Position numbers and translations under genes: made by a program
Shown: one piece after another, positions 31,801 through 45,109 of the stretch
Layout: the number at the start of each line of letters is the position of its first letter
Numbering within the stretch: position 1 is the first letter of the stretch
Notes under the pieces: generated by a model
The model's database searches: none
Seen by the model: the letters and a program-made list of their open reading frames with translations, nothing else
Told to the model about the DNA's origin: nothing
Source: Scortum barcoo
Lineage: Eukaryota; Chordata; Actinopteri; Centrarchiformes; Terapontidae
Direction of reading: 5' to 3'
Length of the DNA: 64,000 bases
Assembly: GCA_023238725.1 (NCBI GenBank)
Contig: JAKKUS010000773.1
Span: 1 to 64,000 of the forward strand

Positions 31801-34800
31801 TTGTAGTCAGTTGGGTAACACCCATTACACTAAACAGAGAGTTGCTCAATTCAACTTTTGCAATCCAAGTCAACAATGTATGTGGGATTAAGTCTGTTTA
31901 AAGACTTAAAGACTTAATTACCACATAGCATTAAAGGATGACATTGCATTTATGTGTTGCTACCACCGTGTGAAAAAGAATGGAAAGATTGGAGTGAATA
32001 GTGAAGTGACGGGAGGAGCAGATTTTTAGCAAATGCATTGTCTTTACCTCTTTACGATGTCGTGATTATATTGCAGAAATGGTAAGCCAAGCCTTAGCAG
32101 TGGGGAGAGATGAGTGAAAGAACAATAATTACATGTACACATGAAGAGATAACAGTGCCAACAATGTGATAACTGTTGTAAATACAGGAGATGAAACCAT
32201 GTAATATTCATACATAATGGGTACTGAATGAAGGTCCAACAAACTTTACACTTCCAGAGAGTTCTCATTTTATTTCATGGGGTCATGGTAAGTAAAGTTC
32301 AGATTTCAGTGGAAATTTCACACCCATTTTCACTTTACTTGTCAACTACAGTGATCAGGTTTATGTTACACAATTACTGAAATGCACAAATGCACTTCAC
32401 AAATATTTGTGAATAGGCACAATAAAACATGTTTCAAGGTATAACATTTTCCTTATTTACAGGTAAAACTCTGATGTGATTGACACTGGCGATTAGGAAA
32501 AAATGGAGATGAAACAAAGAGTGAAAAGAGGCAGTTAGCTGGTTAGTAAGCAGAAATTAATGAGTTCAATGTTAATGTGTTAATATGTCACCATGCATGT
32601 TGACAACTATTTAAACTTGCTGAAGTTTAGCATGTAATATTAACACGCTGACATTTTAACATCAACATTTTAGTTTGTTATTATGCTAACATGCTGTCTT
32701 TCAGCTCCAGTTTGTGTGTCATCAGTGAATTTAGCTAAAAACAATAATTGTTAAAATATTTTTTAAATAGATTTATATATTTTAATACATTTAAAGTACC
32801 AGAGTGAAAGGTAGGCCTACTCTTCATTCAAAATAGCTCATTTCATAATAATGTATATCAACTTACTGGAGTATAATTAGTGATACAATAATGAGCAAAT
32901 ACTTAAATTACTTTACATACAGCTGGCAATTTCCCAGTGGAGTTCAATAAAGTCTCATCATATTTTAAATTAATGTAATGATATAAAAAATACCTCTGAG
33001 ATGTAGTGAAGTAAAAGTATCAGATAATGGAAATACTCCAGTGAAGTACAAGAACCTCACAAATGTACTTAAGTACAGTACTTAAATAAATATACTCAGT
33101 TGCTTTGCACCGCTGATTATGATTTAATATTAGTTGTGAAAAATGTATTTTTCTGTCCATACCTGGAGTAACAGGCCATGCAGGTGCAGATGACCGTGTT
33201 GACCACAGCGATGGGAATGTAGCACTGGTGGAAGAAGCTGTTCACCCATTTATCCGGGAAAACATAGGCTGAATAGATGATTGCTGATCCTGAAGCAGGA
33301 CACATTGACAGTGCAAAATTGTAAACTTTTGACATTGACATTCGACATCTGAGGGATTTATCATTTTTGAAATTTGTCAACCACCATTTATATACATGTT
33401 TATACACAAACACAATATTTTGATTGATTTGTCAGATTTCTCTAAAATATGTCATGCATCACAAGCTATAGACTTTCACATAACAAAACATTTTAACAGA
33501 CTCCTGTCTTTTTTAAAGATCACAATTTCATACAACATTACACATTTTCTGTGACTGTGGTTGAGCTGCTGGTAATAAGTAGCTAAATTACTGATATAAG
33601 TCCAGCATGGACCACTCAACAACATCTCTCACTGTGGGTCAAAGTGATCTCAGCGACAGTGAATCACACGCTCTTACCCAGGCTGTAGAAACTGAGGGCA
33701 CCATAATCGAAGAAGAAGCAGATGTGGCGAGCCCGCGCTGACATGCTGCTGAAGGTGTGAGCACAGCTCGACGCCAGCGGATAAATGCAGCAGGAGATCA
33801 GGAAGATCACCAGAGGCCAGGTGAAGGAGTCCTGCCATGCTGTCTGAGTCAGCACCACCGTCACCAGTTTCCAGAGGAAGTACCTGCCAGGAGAAACGGG
33901 GTTACGTTAAATTGGTAAGATTGGACTGATATTTTCAGCTGAATAATAAGAGTGAAGTTGAACTGTGGATCCAGTTACAAGGGGTGTTTTTAGTCACACT
34001 GTCATTTTAAGGCACTTAGTTTTTGAGCCTGGTCATCATATCAACAGTCAAGCAATTTACACCATACATAATCCAAAAAGGAGCAACAAATGGGTGTCTA
34101 AACACACAGAACACTGACATATTGAAGGGAAAAATCTTCATAAATGAGGGGGAAAACATAACAAATGCAGATATGTCATCAGATATCAACCCAACTAAAC
34201 ACCTGTGAGAGATTTTGGAGCTTTATATTGTTTTTTTTCTTAATTTCTCACTCATCTGTACATTTATACAGTTAAAGTGAAGCTCTGACGCCTCTGCCCA
34301 ACTTTAATCATGTGAATGGGAGAGGAGAGAAAACACAGCGAAACACTCCTCAGTGGGCCTCTTAATTTATAACTCTGGTAGCATGAATTCATTCGTTTAT
34401 CAAAGGCAGTCAGCGTTTTACATGAAACAATCTAATCAGTGAAAACACTACTAGTTATTTCATTTTCTAGCAGCCAAAGCTAAAACAAGCACATAACTTA
34501 AGAGTCAATTTCTCTCTCTTGAATTCAGGGAGTCACTATATGAAGTATTATGTAAATATATGTAAGTATTATGAGAAAATAAAGGTGTAGTTGAAGATTT
34601 GGTACATGCTGTTTGTACATGTGGGCGTGAGTACAATGCAAACATATTTTCTTTTCCCTCCAGACCTCAGTGCTGACAAAGGAATAGCTACAGCACGTAA
34701 AACCAGCAACGTCTCTTTTTTTTCACATTTCTATTTGTTTAATGATTAAACAAGCAAGCTACAACATGTTAATAACTAAGCCTCAGAGGTGCTGGTAGGC

Positions 34801-37800
34801 ATGTTTCTGTTTCCTCCCGCTTCTTCTTCACAGCAGGAAATCAAATCAAAGTGTACTTCCAAAAAAAAAAAAAAAAAAGCCTGACTATTTATGTAAACTC
34901 AACCGAGTGACAGAGATGGCTGAAACAGGTGGAATTAAATAAAACATGTTTTTAAGTAAGATTTAGTGAGTCAAAATGTGCTCTACCAAATGGTTGAGAA
35001 GGGGATTAAAGGGTTAAAAAGCTCTTTGCTCTGAGACAGTAAACACTGAATCATTAAACCAGTCAGATGGAGGCTTATTAATAAGCAAAACAACAAAAAT
35101 GACCAATTACATTCTCTCGTGAATGTCAGCCTGTTTTAAGGCATTTGGTGGTGCAGATATGTAAGATATATGTTTATGTATATGTATGTTTATGTATATG
35201 TCATAGTTTCATGGATAGCAGGGTGACAAAAACTCCACAGCAAAAAAATAAAAATAAAAAAAAAAGGAGGAAAGAGGAGAGGAGGAACCGGGAGACACAG
35301 ACTGTGACGGTACATGTATATGTGTGTATTAAATATGCATTCACCACACAATGACAAGTGAGACAGGCATTTAATTAGCTATGTTCATTGAATAAGACAC
35401 ATAGTGCTTGCCATCCGTGTAGCTGTCAGTACTTGTCATAGGACGTTCAAAATGAAGTATCATGTTCATTTTCACTCAATTAAATCATGCGTTTGTCAGC
35501 GACTGCCGGTTTCGTAACAGCGAACAGTTCCATACAAAAAGCCTAATCTTATCAGGCGGCTGTGGTTTGCCTTGGATATCTGTGTTTCCACGTCTCAGTG
35601 CACCTCATTAACAAATCAACGTTATTTGTGCTTTTCCCTGTCACTGAGCAGTTAACTAATTGTGGCAACTTAAATGAAAGCTTTAAGCACAGATCTGCTC
35701 ATTAGCGGCCAGCCTGTAGGTCTACGTCTAGCCCCATGGCACAAACACCCATGTGCCCTCAGCATATCCTGAACACACACCCACCCACACGCGCACACAC
35801 ACAAATGAACACACACATATTTTCTGCACAGACCGTGCAGTCAAAGCAACTGGCATCTCAGCAGGGAGGAAGTGCAGCCTGTAACTTTAAATCCAGTCAC
35901 ATACTCACATGAACACACACACACACGCACACAAACAAAATGTTAATTAGAGATGCCACAAGCCTTCGATAGATTTAACCTTCATGCTGTGATGCAGAGT
36001 TTGTTAAACTGAGAGGAGACGCTAACCTTGGGGAGGAAGCTCAGGGGCCAAAATGTTGCTTTATAGAGGAAAACATCCTGCGTTAAGATATACAAAAACT
36101 AGTTCATGTTGATGTGATAAAGTGAAATAATTAGTCGCTCGATGTTTGATGAAACAGTCTAACTTCTTAAACCGAATGCAACTTGTTGGCCCTAAAGATG
36201 AGTAAACTCAAGAAGACTGTGCACCATCTTGCCGTATGTCTTTGAGTTTTTCTAATATTCCACATTTCTATAGTGTATTGAAACCTGTGTGTGCAGACTG
36301 GGAGGCTAAAAAGCTGAAGAGGAAAAGGGGCAAAGATGGATATAAAGTGATTGACAGGGAGAAAGTATGAGAATAATTTCCATATCTGTGTACTATTTAG
36401 ATATCTTGAAAGTAGAAGAAGATAAGTCGAGCCTATAAATATGTTGTTTTATTGTCAGTAGCTGTTGGACTGGATTTCATCTTTGTAAAGCAGTGCCAGT
36501 GTTTGATTCCTCCGTGCACAACACTAATAAACACATTTGTTGACATACTTAAACAGCCACATTCAAACATGGATCAGTGGATCTGAGGCAGAAAAAGTGC
36601 CAGAAGTGGAGTCCTGATCTCCATCATGGTTTGATTTTTCAGAGAGATGACACATGTGTAAACAGATATACCAAAACTAGCATCATAACTTCCTTTCAAA
36701 TGACTAAAAACACCAGCTTACCGTAGACTCTAAACCAAAACAAAACGCAGTCTGTATCAACTGAATAAAGGGTAAGTGTAACTGAACTATGAGCGTCCTG
36801 TTGAACTTGTTGCACACAAAAGGCCATTGACAGGGAGGCACTGTGAGGCTGCAGGAGGACTGTGTGACCCACATGGTTGCTGGGATGTATGATTTCAAAA
36901 CAAACCTGTCTGTCTGTGCAATCCTTCTCGTATTATTTGAGTCCTGTGAGTGACTGGGCATGTATGCATAACAGCTTTATTATCATGTAAAGTTCACTGC
37001 TGCCCTGGCATTTATTTAGTGCACCTATGGTAATTTATATACCATAACTAACTTGGATTTAGTTGTTGGTCATTAAAGTGCCATAACTGATTATAAAACT
37101 TTGCATGAAATAGGTAGAGTTAAGACGTAAGAAGACATGTACTCATGTAACTCATGTATCAACGTCAAGTCTGCAAAGCCACATAGTTAAACTATGAAAG
37201 AAAATTCTGGATTATTCTCAGACCTACAAGCTCAACAAGCTGTGCAAGATTCCTTTAAACAGAAGGCGGGTTAAAGAATGCATGTCACGCCTGATTGTTA
37301 TGATAGCAGGAGCACTCAGCTTTGCTTCAGTGAGGAGAGTTAAGGATAGTTATCATCCGTCCTTGAACTGAAGCGGATTACGCAACAAAATCCCACCTTT
37401 AAGGTGAAATAACAGTGAACGTGCTGCGTTGTGGCAAACTGCCTCCAGAACGACTGAGTGCAAACACGCACAGGTGTGTTGCCCGCTGCCCAACATTATG
37501 AATCTAAAACAGTGTGATGCACTACTTCAAAAATAACATTTGCCAGTCGTACCAAGTGGGCAGAAAGTGGGTCCAGATGTTGAGCGTCTCATTGGTCAGC
37601 TGGAAGAGGCTGAGGATGCAGTCAGTTGCTGAGCTGCGGGGGTGTCGGTAGCCAGAGATGATGCTGTCCTCATGGAAAACCTTGTGAAAGAAAACTCTTG
37701 GTTAGTTGGTTTGACAAATTCTCTTAAGTCTCTGAAACTGTTTTGAATGAAGTGCCACAAATAATACAAGATGTCTAAATCCTCACAGAATCAAGTGTTG

Positions 37801-38460
37801 CATGTTTAATGTAGAAACACTAAAAAACATCACTGCAGTCGTTTAAGACAGTGATTCCCAAACCAGGATAAAACTGAAGGGGACTTTCACCATTTTAGAC
37901 TTAAAATGTAAAGTCATTCAGATCAAATGACCTGAGAAGGAGACACTAGTCCACCCACAGCCCATGCTAAACTGTGATGAAGAGTCATAAATAGACCTAC
38001 AAACAGCTGATTTTAGAGTGCTTCTTTGCGTTAAACTACATTAAATGGCTCCTTGACATCTAGCTCTTGCTCTTTTCCAATTTAAAGTTGGTTTAAACTT
38101 GAAAGGAGCAAGATCTCAATGTCAAGTCAACATGTATCAAACTGAGGTCAAACTGAGTAATCAATAATACTGATTTCATATTGAAATATGAAAGGTGTAA
38201 ATTAGTTAAAATATGACTGTAAGAAAAATGAAAAAAATAATACACTTGTTTATTTAATTTTGACTTTCTTACATAACTATGGGTGTTTTTGTTTTTTTTT
38301 TAGATTTTCTACCCGACAGTCATCCTCCTGATCAAGTCCTGCTCAGTCTATGGGGAAGCTGAAATATCCTCGATATCCAGTAAAGACGCAGTGAAGATGA
38401 ACTTACTTTGGGCACTTGATTGATGGTGAAGACTCGAGGTAACTTGATGAGGCTGAGCAT
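28895..38460 (-). CDS. paqr5: Membrane progestin receptor gamma (progestin and adipoQ receptor 5), complete, 7 coding exons
   Basis: PAQR5 is a multi-pass membrane steroid receptor of the PAQR family that mediates rapid non-nuclear progestin signalling. Coding exons: 38460-38407, 37680-37553, 33883-33678, 33289-33163, 31287-31191, 30360-30216 and 29175-28895. They total 1038 nt, 345 residues plus stop (human 330), with GT-AG junctions and matching phases. Family signatures: NETLNIWTH at 48-56, SSCAHTFSS at 99-107 with DYGAL from 120, and GHSHQLFH at 253-260. H103, D120, H256 and H260 match the conserved polar and metal-site residues of the family. Several long hydrophobic stretches fit seven or eight membrane segments. 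The tail is basic and ends RRFPCC. A (CAG)7 run sits 5 nt before the start ATG. Identity was judged against the human protein and the neighbouring genes. Confidence 0.95.
32780..33115. repeat. AAGTAC-type interspersed repeat
   Basis: Ends in CTCTGAGATGTAGTGAAGTA, GTACTTAAGTACAGTACTTA and GCACCGCTG, the same end as seen at 28120-28275. Confidence 0.65.
34770..34830 (+). repeat. Fragment related to the fold-back element at 43579
   Basis: Shares TTAATAACTAAGCC, then AGAGGTGCTGGTAGGC, and TTTCCTCCCGCTTC, in the same order as 43705-43790. Confidence 0.55.
35770..35940. repeat. CA-rich microsatellite patches
   Basis: Interrupted CA/CG-CA runs at about 35774-35816 and 35914-35935 in the PAQR5 intron. 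Confidence 0.75.
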
Positions 38461-38465
38461 GACTA

Positions 38466-38486
38466 CTGCTGCTGCTGCTGCTGCTG
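38466..38486 (-). repeat. (CAG)7 tract just before the PAQR5 start codon
   Basis: Seven CTG units on plus (CAG on the gene strand) end 5 nt upstream of the ATG at 38460-38458, so they lie in the 5' UTR. Confidence 0.9.
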
Positions 38487-40493
38487 TCTGGAGGAGAGCT
38501 GAACTGAGGCCGCCGGCAGGGTGTGCCTCCGTCTTTATAAGGCTCGTGTTGCCATGCTGCCCTCAAGGTTTCTCCCCTTCATCTCCTCCCTCTTCAAACC
38601 CAGCGAGAATATCCAGTCTACCTGAGCCACTCCTCCTCCTGCTGTTGTCTCTCTGGAGGTGGGAGGGTATGTGCACACAGGTGTATCCTCACACACACAA
38701 AGGCATGTATACACACAAACACACAATTGCCGGTCGGTCAGAAGAACTAAAACTTTTTTTTTTCTGTGAAGGAGGACAAGTTTTTCAGTATTAGAACCAA
38801 AATCACAGCCATTACTCACTCATTCAATTACAACAGCCAAGCGATCACATGAAAAGACTGTTGTTCCCAAAACAAAGCTCCTCTTTCGGTGATTGCTCAA
38901 TCCTCTCACAAAGACATGACAGTCCAGCCAGTGAGGCAGGTCTCAGTTTAAAAAAAATGACACAACAAAAACAGCTGTGATTGACATTAATGGTCTGCAA
39001 CGGAGCCCGTGTTAACCATTTTGCAGGTGCAGCAGGCGGGGAGCTCAGCGCTGAACTTATCAGGTCCTATCAGAGTTTGAGCCGGTCCAGATAAGGCCGG
39101 CATCATGAATGAAGGGCGGAGAATCGGCCTGGCCAACAGAGTTAAACTGAGTCAAACTGGTTAAACTGACATGTCACCATCTGCGCTCAGACCGATGGCG
39201 GCCGTCACACCCGGCAGAGGCGGCCGAGCCCATTTGGAGCTACCCGGGCCTGTTATCTTGTTCAAACTCTGAGGCAATGAGAGCAAACACGTCCCACTGC
39301 CACCGCAGAATTAGGAAGTGGAAAGTGTGAGATTTTATTTGTGGTTTGTCTGACACTTTGCTCATGTCATAAATAAAAGAAAACGTCAATTACACTGTGT
39401 TGGTGTGATGCATTTTACATCTTTTCTTTTGAGCTCAGCAATCTATAACAAAATGTCAGGCTTGCTTAAGTTTAAACACAAGATACTTTATCTTGATGGA
39501 AAACCAAACTAATTCAGCACCCAGCTTCTATTTACAAGGCCATTCAAATGATTCTAGGCATCTATAGTAGACAGCGTACGCATTTTATCATGATCCTTTC
39601 ATTTTATTATGCCAAAGAATGAGCTCTAAATGTAAGCGTGACCTCCAAACCATCAGCCATGTTTTTGTTCAAAGCTGCAATCACAACAGCTCGGTGCGAC
39701 GAAGTAATACATGTACTACAGCAGAGCACCTTGGGATCTCATTCCGCTCTCTCTCAGAGGAGGCGAGCTGCAGTCAGAGCTGCAGAGCAACACCTCAGGG
39801 TACATTGTGTTAAAATAAATAAATAAATAATAAAAAAAATAATTAAAAAAACAACAGGAGACACGCGTCTGACTGGAGGTCTGTTTATGCGTTGGCTCGG
39901 AGTGGGTTGGTACAGTTAATATGTGAGTTAATGTGTAAGTCATTAAAAGTTCAGTGGCAGCAGTATAAACAAAGCCCAGCACAGAGTGTTATACCCCAAG
40001 AGAGCCGGAGGTGAGAAAACAAGGTCAAGTGTCGACAACTTTAAATGACATTACAAAAATATAAAAAAAAAAAAAAAATCATAATTTAATGTGATAAATA
40101 AATATATACATAAATAATGAAGTTCATGTAAGAGTTGAAGGGAGTGATAGGGAAGTGTAGAAACAACAAACGCCCTTTCCAAAGAACCGACCTGCGTCTG
40201 TGTTGTCCTGAAGAGAGCTACAACAACAAAGTTATTTGTAGGAATGTGGTGAAAAGAAGTCGCCGAGGGGGAGATCACAGCCGCCTCTGCCGAGTGGAGC
40301 AGAGAGGTTTTATACCTTCTTAATTTTATATTTGGCTTAAAGTTGATCTGTTTGAGTCCTTATTGTAAAATTCTGGTTGTTCCATTTACACTCCACACAC
40401 TTTCTTAAACAGATAATTTAACACCAGGCTGAAAAACGTGTGTCTCTGCCCTCTTTGGTTGAAAGTTGAAAAGACTTTGAAACCTTCGGATGG

Positions 40494-40592
40494 CACCCGA
40501 CCACACCCAACTCCCATCAGCATGACGGGCGTGGTCGGGTGGGCTCAGGAGTCTGTAATGTGGGTGCACTATAGAACCTGGTTGGGTGTGGT
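40494..40592. repeat. Inverted-repeat cluster with one left arm and two right arms
   Basis: CACCCGACCAC at 40494-40504 is exactly inverted at 40531-40541. The overlapping ACCACACCCAAC at 40500-40511 is exactly inverted at 40581-40592. Confidence 0.8.
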
Positions 40593-40934
40593 TATGCTGA
40601 CATGAATAAAAAAAAAAGCACTGTGCAGAAGGTAAACACAACACCAACAGCCTTGTAAACAATACGGACTAATAAAATGTGTCTCATGTCTTGTAGGGAC
40701 TGAATCAAAAAGAGAAAATTGATTATCAGACCTGCCGCCTAAACTACTGGTAGACAGATTTATAGGACATTAAGTTACTCTTTAAAAAACCTGAAAATGT
40801 AAATGTAGAACGACTTAACAACGGCTGTCTTGTGAATAGAATCATCAGATTTAGGAAGAAACTGAATAAATTCATCATTGCAACACCAACCTATACTGAA
40901 GTATTACTCACAGGTAAAACACGCCTCTTTTCTT

Positions 40935-41000
40935 AGCAGAGTCAGCTTTACTGGCCAGGTATGTGAACTCATAAAAGAAATATGCAACACTCTCAAGATA
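40935..41000 (+). repeat. Fish repeat tail fragment (AGTCAGCTTTACTGGCCAGG)
   Basis: GCAGAGTCAGCTTTACTGGC, then AGGTATGTGAACTCATA, resembles the common teleost repeat end with TTTATTGGCCAAGTATG and ACACATACAAGGAAT. Confidence 0.5.
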
Positions 41001-41084
41001 CATACACAATAATACAAACAGCTCGAGAATGTAAAAAATCTATAATCTTTTGTGAAACTGACAGTTGGTGATAAAAACTAAATC

Positions 41085-41245
41085 TGTAATAGTAGTGTAT
41101 TTATTTGTACAATCACAATATATAAAACAACATTTAGTGGAGTAAAAAGTACAATATTTGTCTCTGACATGTTGTGGAGGTGAAAAGAAGCAGAAAACGG
41201 AAATACTCAAGTTAAGCACAAGTACATAAGTGCTATGCTTGTGTG
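41085..41245. repeat. AAGTAC-type interspersed repeat, diverged
   Basis: Has GTGGAGTAAAAAGTACAATA and GAAATACTCAAGTTAAGCAC in the order seen in the other copies. Confidence 0.6.
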
Positions 41246-42279
41246 AATTTAGTATTTTGTTATATTTCATCGCATGTGTTTAGATTTTCTTGAATTCTCA
41301 GATCTTGATTAGTCAGTCTAATGTTTATATGTGACAAATTAAAAGAAAAACACATTAATGAGAACGAAAATGTATCAGAAAGATCTGATTTGAAAAAAAA
41401 AAGATGAAACTCAAATGCAACATGAAGGAATATTGTTTTGGAGCCCCCTTGTTTTGGTTTTTAGTTTATATCTGTATGAACCAAACATCAAACTGAGATT
41501 TAATATGTATATGTAATATTACTGCCCAGTTGTGAGCTGCTGAATTATCAATATATTCTGGCCCAGTACCTGCTGATGTTTGTGCTGATACTTGTAATAT
41601 CACATCTCTCCACAAGGTGTCAGTGCTCTCAAACAAGCTGTACAGGTTTGGGCGTGAACAGGTACTTTATGATGAAGATGTATGAGGAGCAAAACCATTG
41701 AAAGGTTTTCTTTTTTGTGTTTATTTTGTTCATGGTGTTCATTTTTTTTGCCTGAATCGAAGGTTTCCTTTAAAAGGAGCTCCGTGTCCTTAAACTATGT
41801 CCTCAGATTTAATGCTTTCTCTTTGTTTTTCTGTCTTATTAATTCATTTATCACTCGGTGACCTCCGACTGCAAAGCTGCATGTTTGTGGAGACATCACA
41901 GGGAATTAAAGTGCTTCACTGTAGGGACAGAAAGGTCTTTGAGTGCAGTGTGCTTCTTTTATTGACTGTTAATGAGAAAACGTAACAAGTTCGCTTCAGG
42001 CCAAAGATCCCCGTCGCCCCCCCACCTCTCTCCCATGCAAGCCAAAGTGAGCCTCCTGTGGTAAGCCCTGGATGTTTGTGTAACATCAGCACAACTACTA
42101 GCTTCTCACATTAAGCATTCAGTGAGCCAGTGCTGGGTTGCTTTCTTTAATATTGAAAGAACTTTGTTTTTGTTTACTTCAGATGACAGTAAGGTGGCCC
42201 AAGGGACAACTCAGACATCAAACTCTGATCTCTTCATCTGATTAAAAACAAATATAATGATTTAATTTACACATATGCA

Positions 42280-42660
42280 GTGGTGGACAGTAACACTTTA
42301 CAGTACTTTCTACTTGCTTCCCTACAGTTTTTACTTTACTACACTATTTATTTTCTATATATACCATTACTCTGAAGATTTTACAGATATTAAACTACCT
42401 AACAGCATATAAAGTAGTTCAAATTATCTCCACCTGTAACATTTAAATGCTCCTACTGCATCAATAATAATACAGTGATTATGGAAGACTGTTGACATAT
42501 TCTGATCCTTTACTTAAGGAAAAGTAGCAGTGCTGCACTATAATATATAATAAAATGACAAAAATACTCAATTAAAAGTAAAGGTCCTGGAATAAAAAAA
42601 GGTCAGTAAAAGTACAGAAGTATTAATAGCAAAAAGTACTTTTAAACTAAAAGGACATTT
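42280..42660. repeat. AAGTAC-type interspersed repeat, fuller copy
   Basis: Begins GCAGTGGTGGACAGTAAC and includes TTTTTACTTTACTACACTAT and TCCTTTACTTAAGGAAAAGT, ending in GTACAGAAGTATTAATAGC. Confidence 0.65.
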
Positions 42661-43578
42661 TCTTCTGTGGGCATTAAACATGTCATATTCATAGGTTATT
42701 GTTACTGTTATTCAATTCAATTTCAGGTGCTAACATAATAATGCCCACTCATTTTATCTTTCTTCTAAATTGCATTATTAAAAAGTAATTATCCTTATCT
42801 GTGTTTGCCTGTTTTTAATACCACTAGCAGTAATAATTGTGTGTTGTGCTCTGTCGTGGGGACAGATGGGTGAGCGACTCCACTGAGCCAGGCTGCTGTG
42901 CTGCAGATGCTCAAAGTGTCGGTGCCTCCCTGGTGTTTTGGTTGATGAGGTGTAGTTTGTGTCTCCAAATGAGGAGTGCGTGTGTGGCAGACGCCCCCCA
43001 CCACCTTTTAAATTATTAATAGCTGTTAGACTCCAGACGCCCCCTTCTCCCCCCCTGTTGAATTTCACACTTTCAGAGCTTTTACGCTGTCACTGAATCG
43101 AGAAACCACCCCTGCCACAGATTTTTTTTCTCCCGTACATCTCTGTATCAATTTTTCTCTATTTACTCAACCCCCCACTTCTGCTCTGCCTCTTCATTGT
43201 TCTCTTCCAGCGCCATCGTCTCTGACTCGGCTGCTGATTGCACTATTGAAGACTTTCATTCTCTCTACTACGTTAACCAAAGTGTGCCAGCTGCTCATGA
43301 ATGAGCAAAACACTGCAATTACCAGGTTTGGGAACGGAGACAGGAGATTTGTTAGCGTATTAGTGTGGTGGCCGTTTCTCTGTCTCTGGTGCTCATTTAG
43401 AGGAGAGGATGAGACTGAGCTGAGTTTGATTACACTGTCGGCTCAGTTGCGCAAATAAAACAAGATAAGAGGTGGAGTTTGAAGATGATTTGCAGAGGAG
43501 AGACTTGTTCTCTGATGACTTAGTAAATCTTGACAGCACACTGCTGATGTAGCTGCTAATAAGAAGATAAAGTTGTGT

Positions 43579-43880
43579 GAGAGGATCGATACCACTCTCA
43601 TATTTGTCTGTTAAGTGGCCTTTTAGCTTAGCTTAGCACAAAGACTGTAAACAGAGGGAAATAACTAGCCTGGCTCTGTCTAGGAAGTTGCTGCAGGGAG
43701 ATATAATGTGTTAATTGATGAACTTTAGAGGTGCTGGTAGGCAGATTTTGTTCAATTTGGACAGAGCCGGGCGGGCTGTTTCCCCCTGCTTCCAGTTTTT
43801 GTGCTAATCTAAGCAGCTGCTGTAGCCTTAGCTTAGCTGTATATTTCACAGACAGATATGAGAGTGGTATTGATTTTCTC
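43579..43880. mobile_element. Fold-back MITE-like element
   Basis: The 32-bp ends 43579-43610 and 43849-43880 are inverted repeats that match at 28 of 32 positions by eye. The inversion continues inward: the GCTTAGCTTAGCACAAAGAC region near 43628 matches the inverse of the stretch around 43790-43835, as do the CTGGCTCTGTC and GGACAGAGCC segments. The whole thing folds as a long hairpin. It has no ORF of its own. It resembles a percomorph non-autonomous element I know only by pattern. Confidence 0.75.
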
Positions 43881-45109
43881 ATCTCTAACTTACTGCCAGA
43901 AGGCCAAAAAAGTGTATTTCCCCAAATATCCAACTTTTGCTTTACGATTAAAACTTAAAACACAAGATCACAGGCCTCAGACTCCTTCTGGGAATAAATT
44001 GTCAAACTGCACACACATATTGTCTCTGTTCTCTTTTCACCGCATGCTTACACATCAAATTCCTCTTTTCCCACCTCCTCTGAGACCCCCACACAACACG
44101 CAAACAAATCTAATTTTACAGAGTTCAGCGGAGTGTTAATTTCATCAAGTGGGTAAATTTATGGACACCATAAAGGCCTGTGGCCTCCGGACGCCGGAGC
44201 ACCAAGGATTCACTGTAATGTTATCACGGCTACCTCAAAGGCATCTGAATGGCAGCAGAAGAGGCCGGCACAGAGGCCACGAAGAGACTGAGCTTATCAG
44301 GTTTATGTTGGGCTAATTACAGGACCGGGAGACAGACTCACTGTCAGGAGGGACGGTAATATCATTAATGTCAAGGAAAAGGGGAGGAATGAGATGCGTG
44401 GGGCGTAGTGTGTGTCTGTGAGGGAGAAATTACGGCTGGATTGTATAAATGCCAGAAGGTAATGAAAAATGCAAGGGGGGTGTCAGGAGATACAGTCCTT
44501 CTCAGGTGTCTGCGCTCTTCACTGGATCAGAATAGCCTAATTAGGATAAATTATTAATCAGGATTGTTTTTTGTTCTCAGCAGTTTCACAGAGACGACAC
44601 TCAGGATGAGCAAACTGTTTCTCTACAGCTGCTTCACAATGGACAGAACAAACTGTTATTTTACAAAAACACCACACGAAATACACCAGAATCTGGATAG
44701 GATGATCAAATATTGCTATAAAACTAAACAGGTTTAAACTCAAACTTATATACTATATGACTAAAAGGGGAGAAAGAGAGAACTTGTATCAGAGGAGATG
44801 GAGTAAATGGTTCATTATGAGGGCCACGACTAAATCATATAAAGGAGTTTTGTCATTAGACTTGGGCACGCCTAATGTTAGCTGATGGACTGAATCATTA
44901 TTACATGGTTAGCCAGTCAGATCAATAAGTTGGTCATTCCACTGAGTGTATTTACTTTAATACAGCTGAGTCTTTTAAAAAATGATTAATAATAATGATG
45001 AGAATATATCTATATGTGTGTTCTTTTTTTATAAGATTTTCCTTTTTTCTGTTAATTTCAGTAAAGTTTAATTAAAAAAAAAAACAAAACAAAAAAAAAA
45101 AACATGGAC

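Larger units (their letters stand above)
29176..37552 (-). other. Introns 2-6 of PAQR5
   Basis: The stretches 29176-30215, 30361-31190, 31288-33162, 33290-33677 and 33884-37552 lie between the exons. They show no other gene. They hold an AAGTAC-type repeat (about 32780-33115), a fragment of the fold-back element (about 34770-34830), CA-rich stretches near 35770-35940, and otherwise AT-rich unique sequence. The short ORFs here have no recognisable similarity. Confidence 0.7.
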
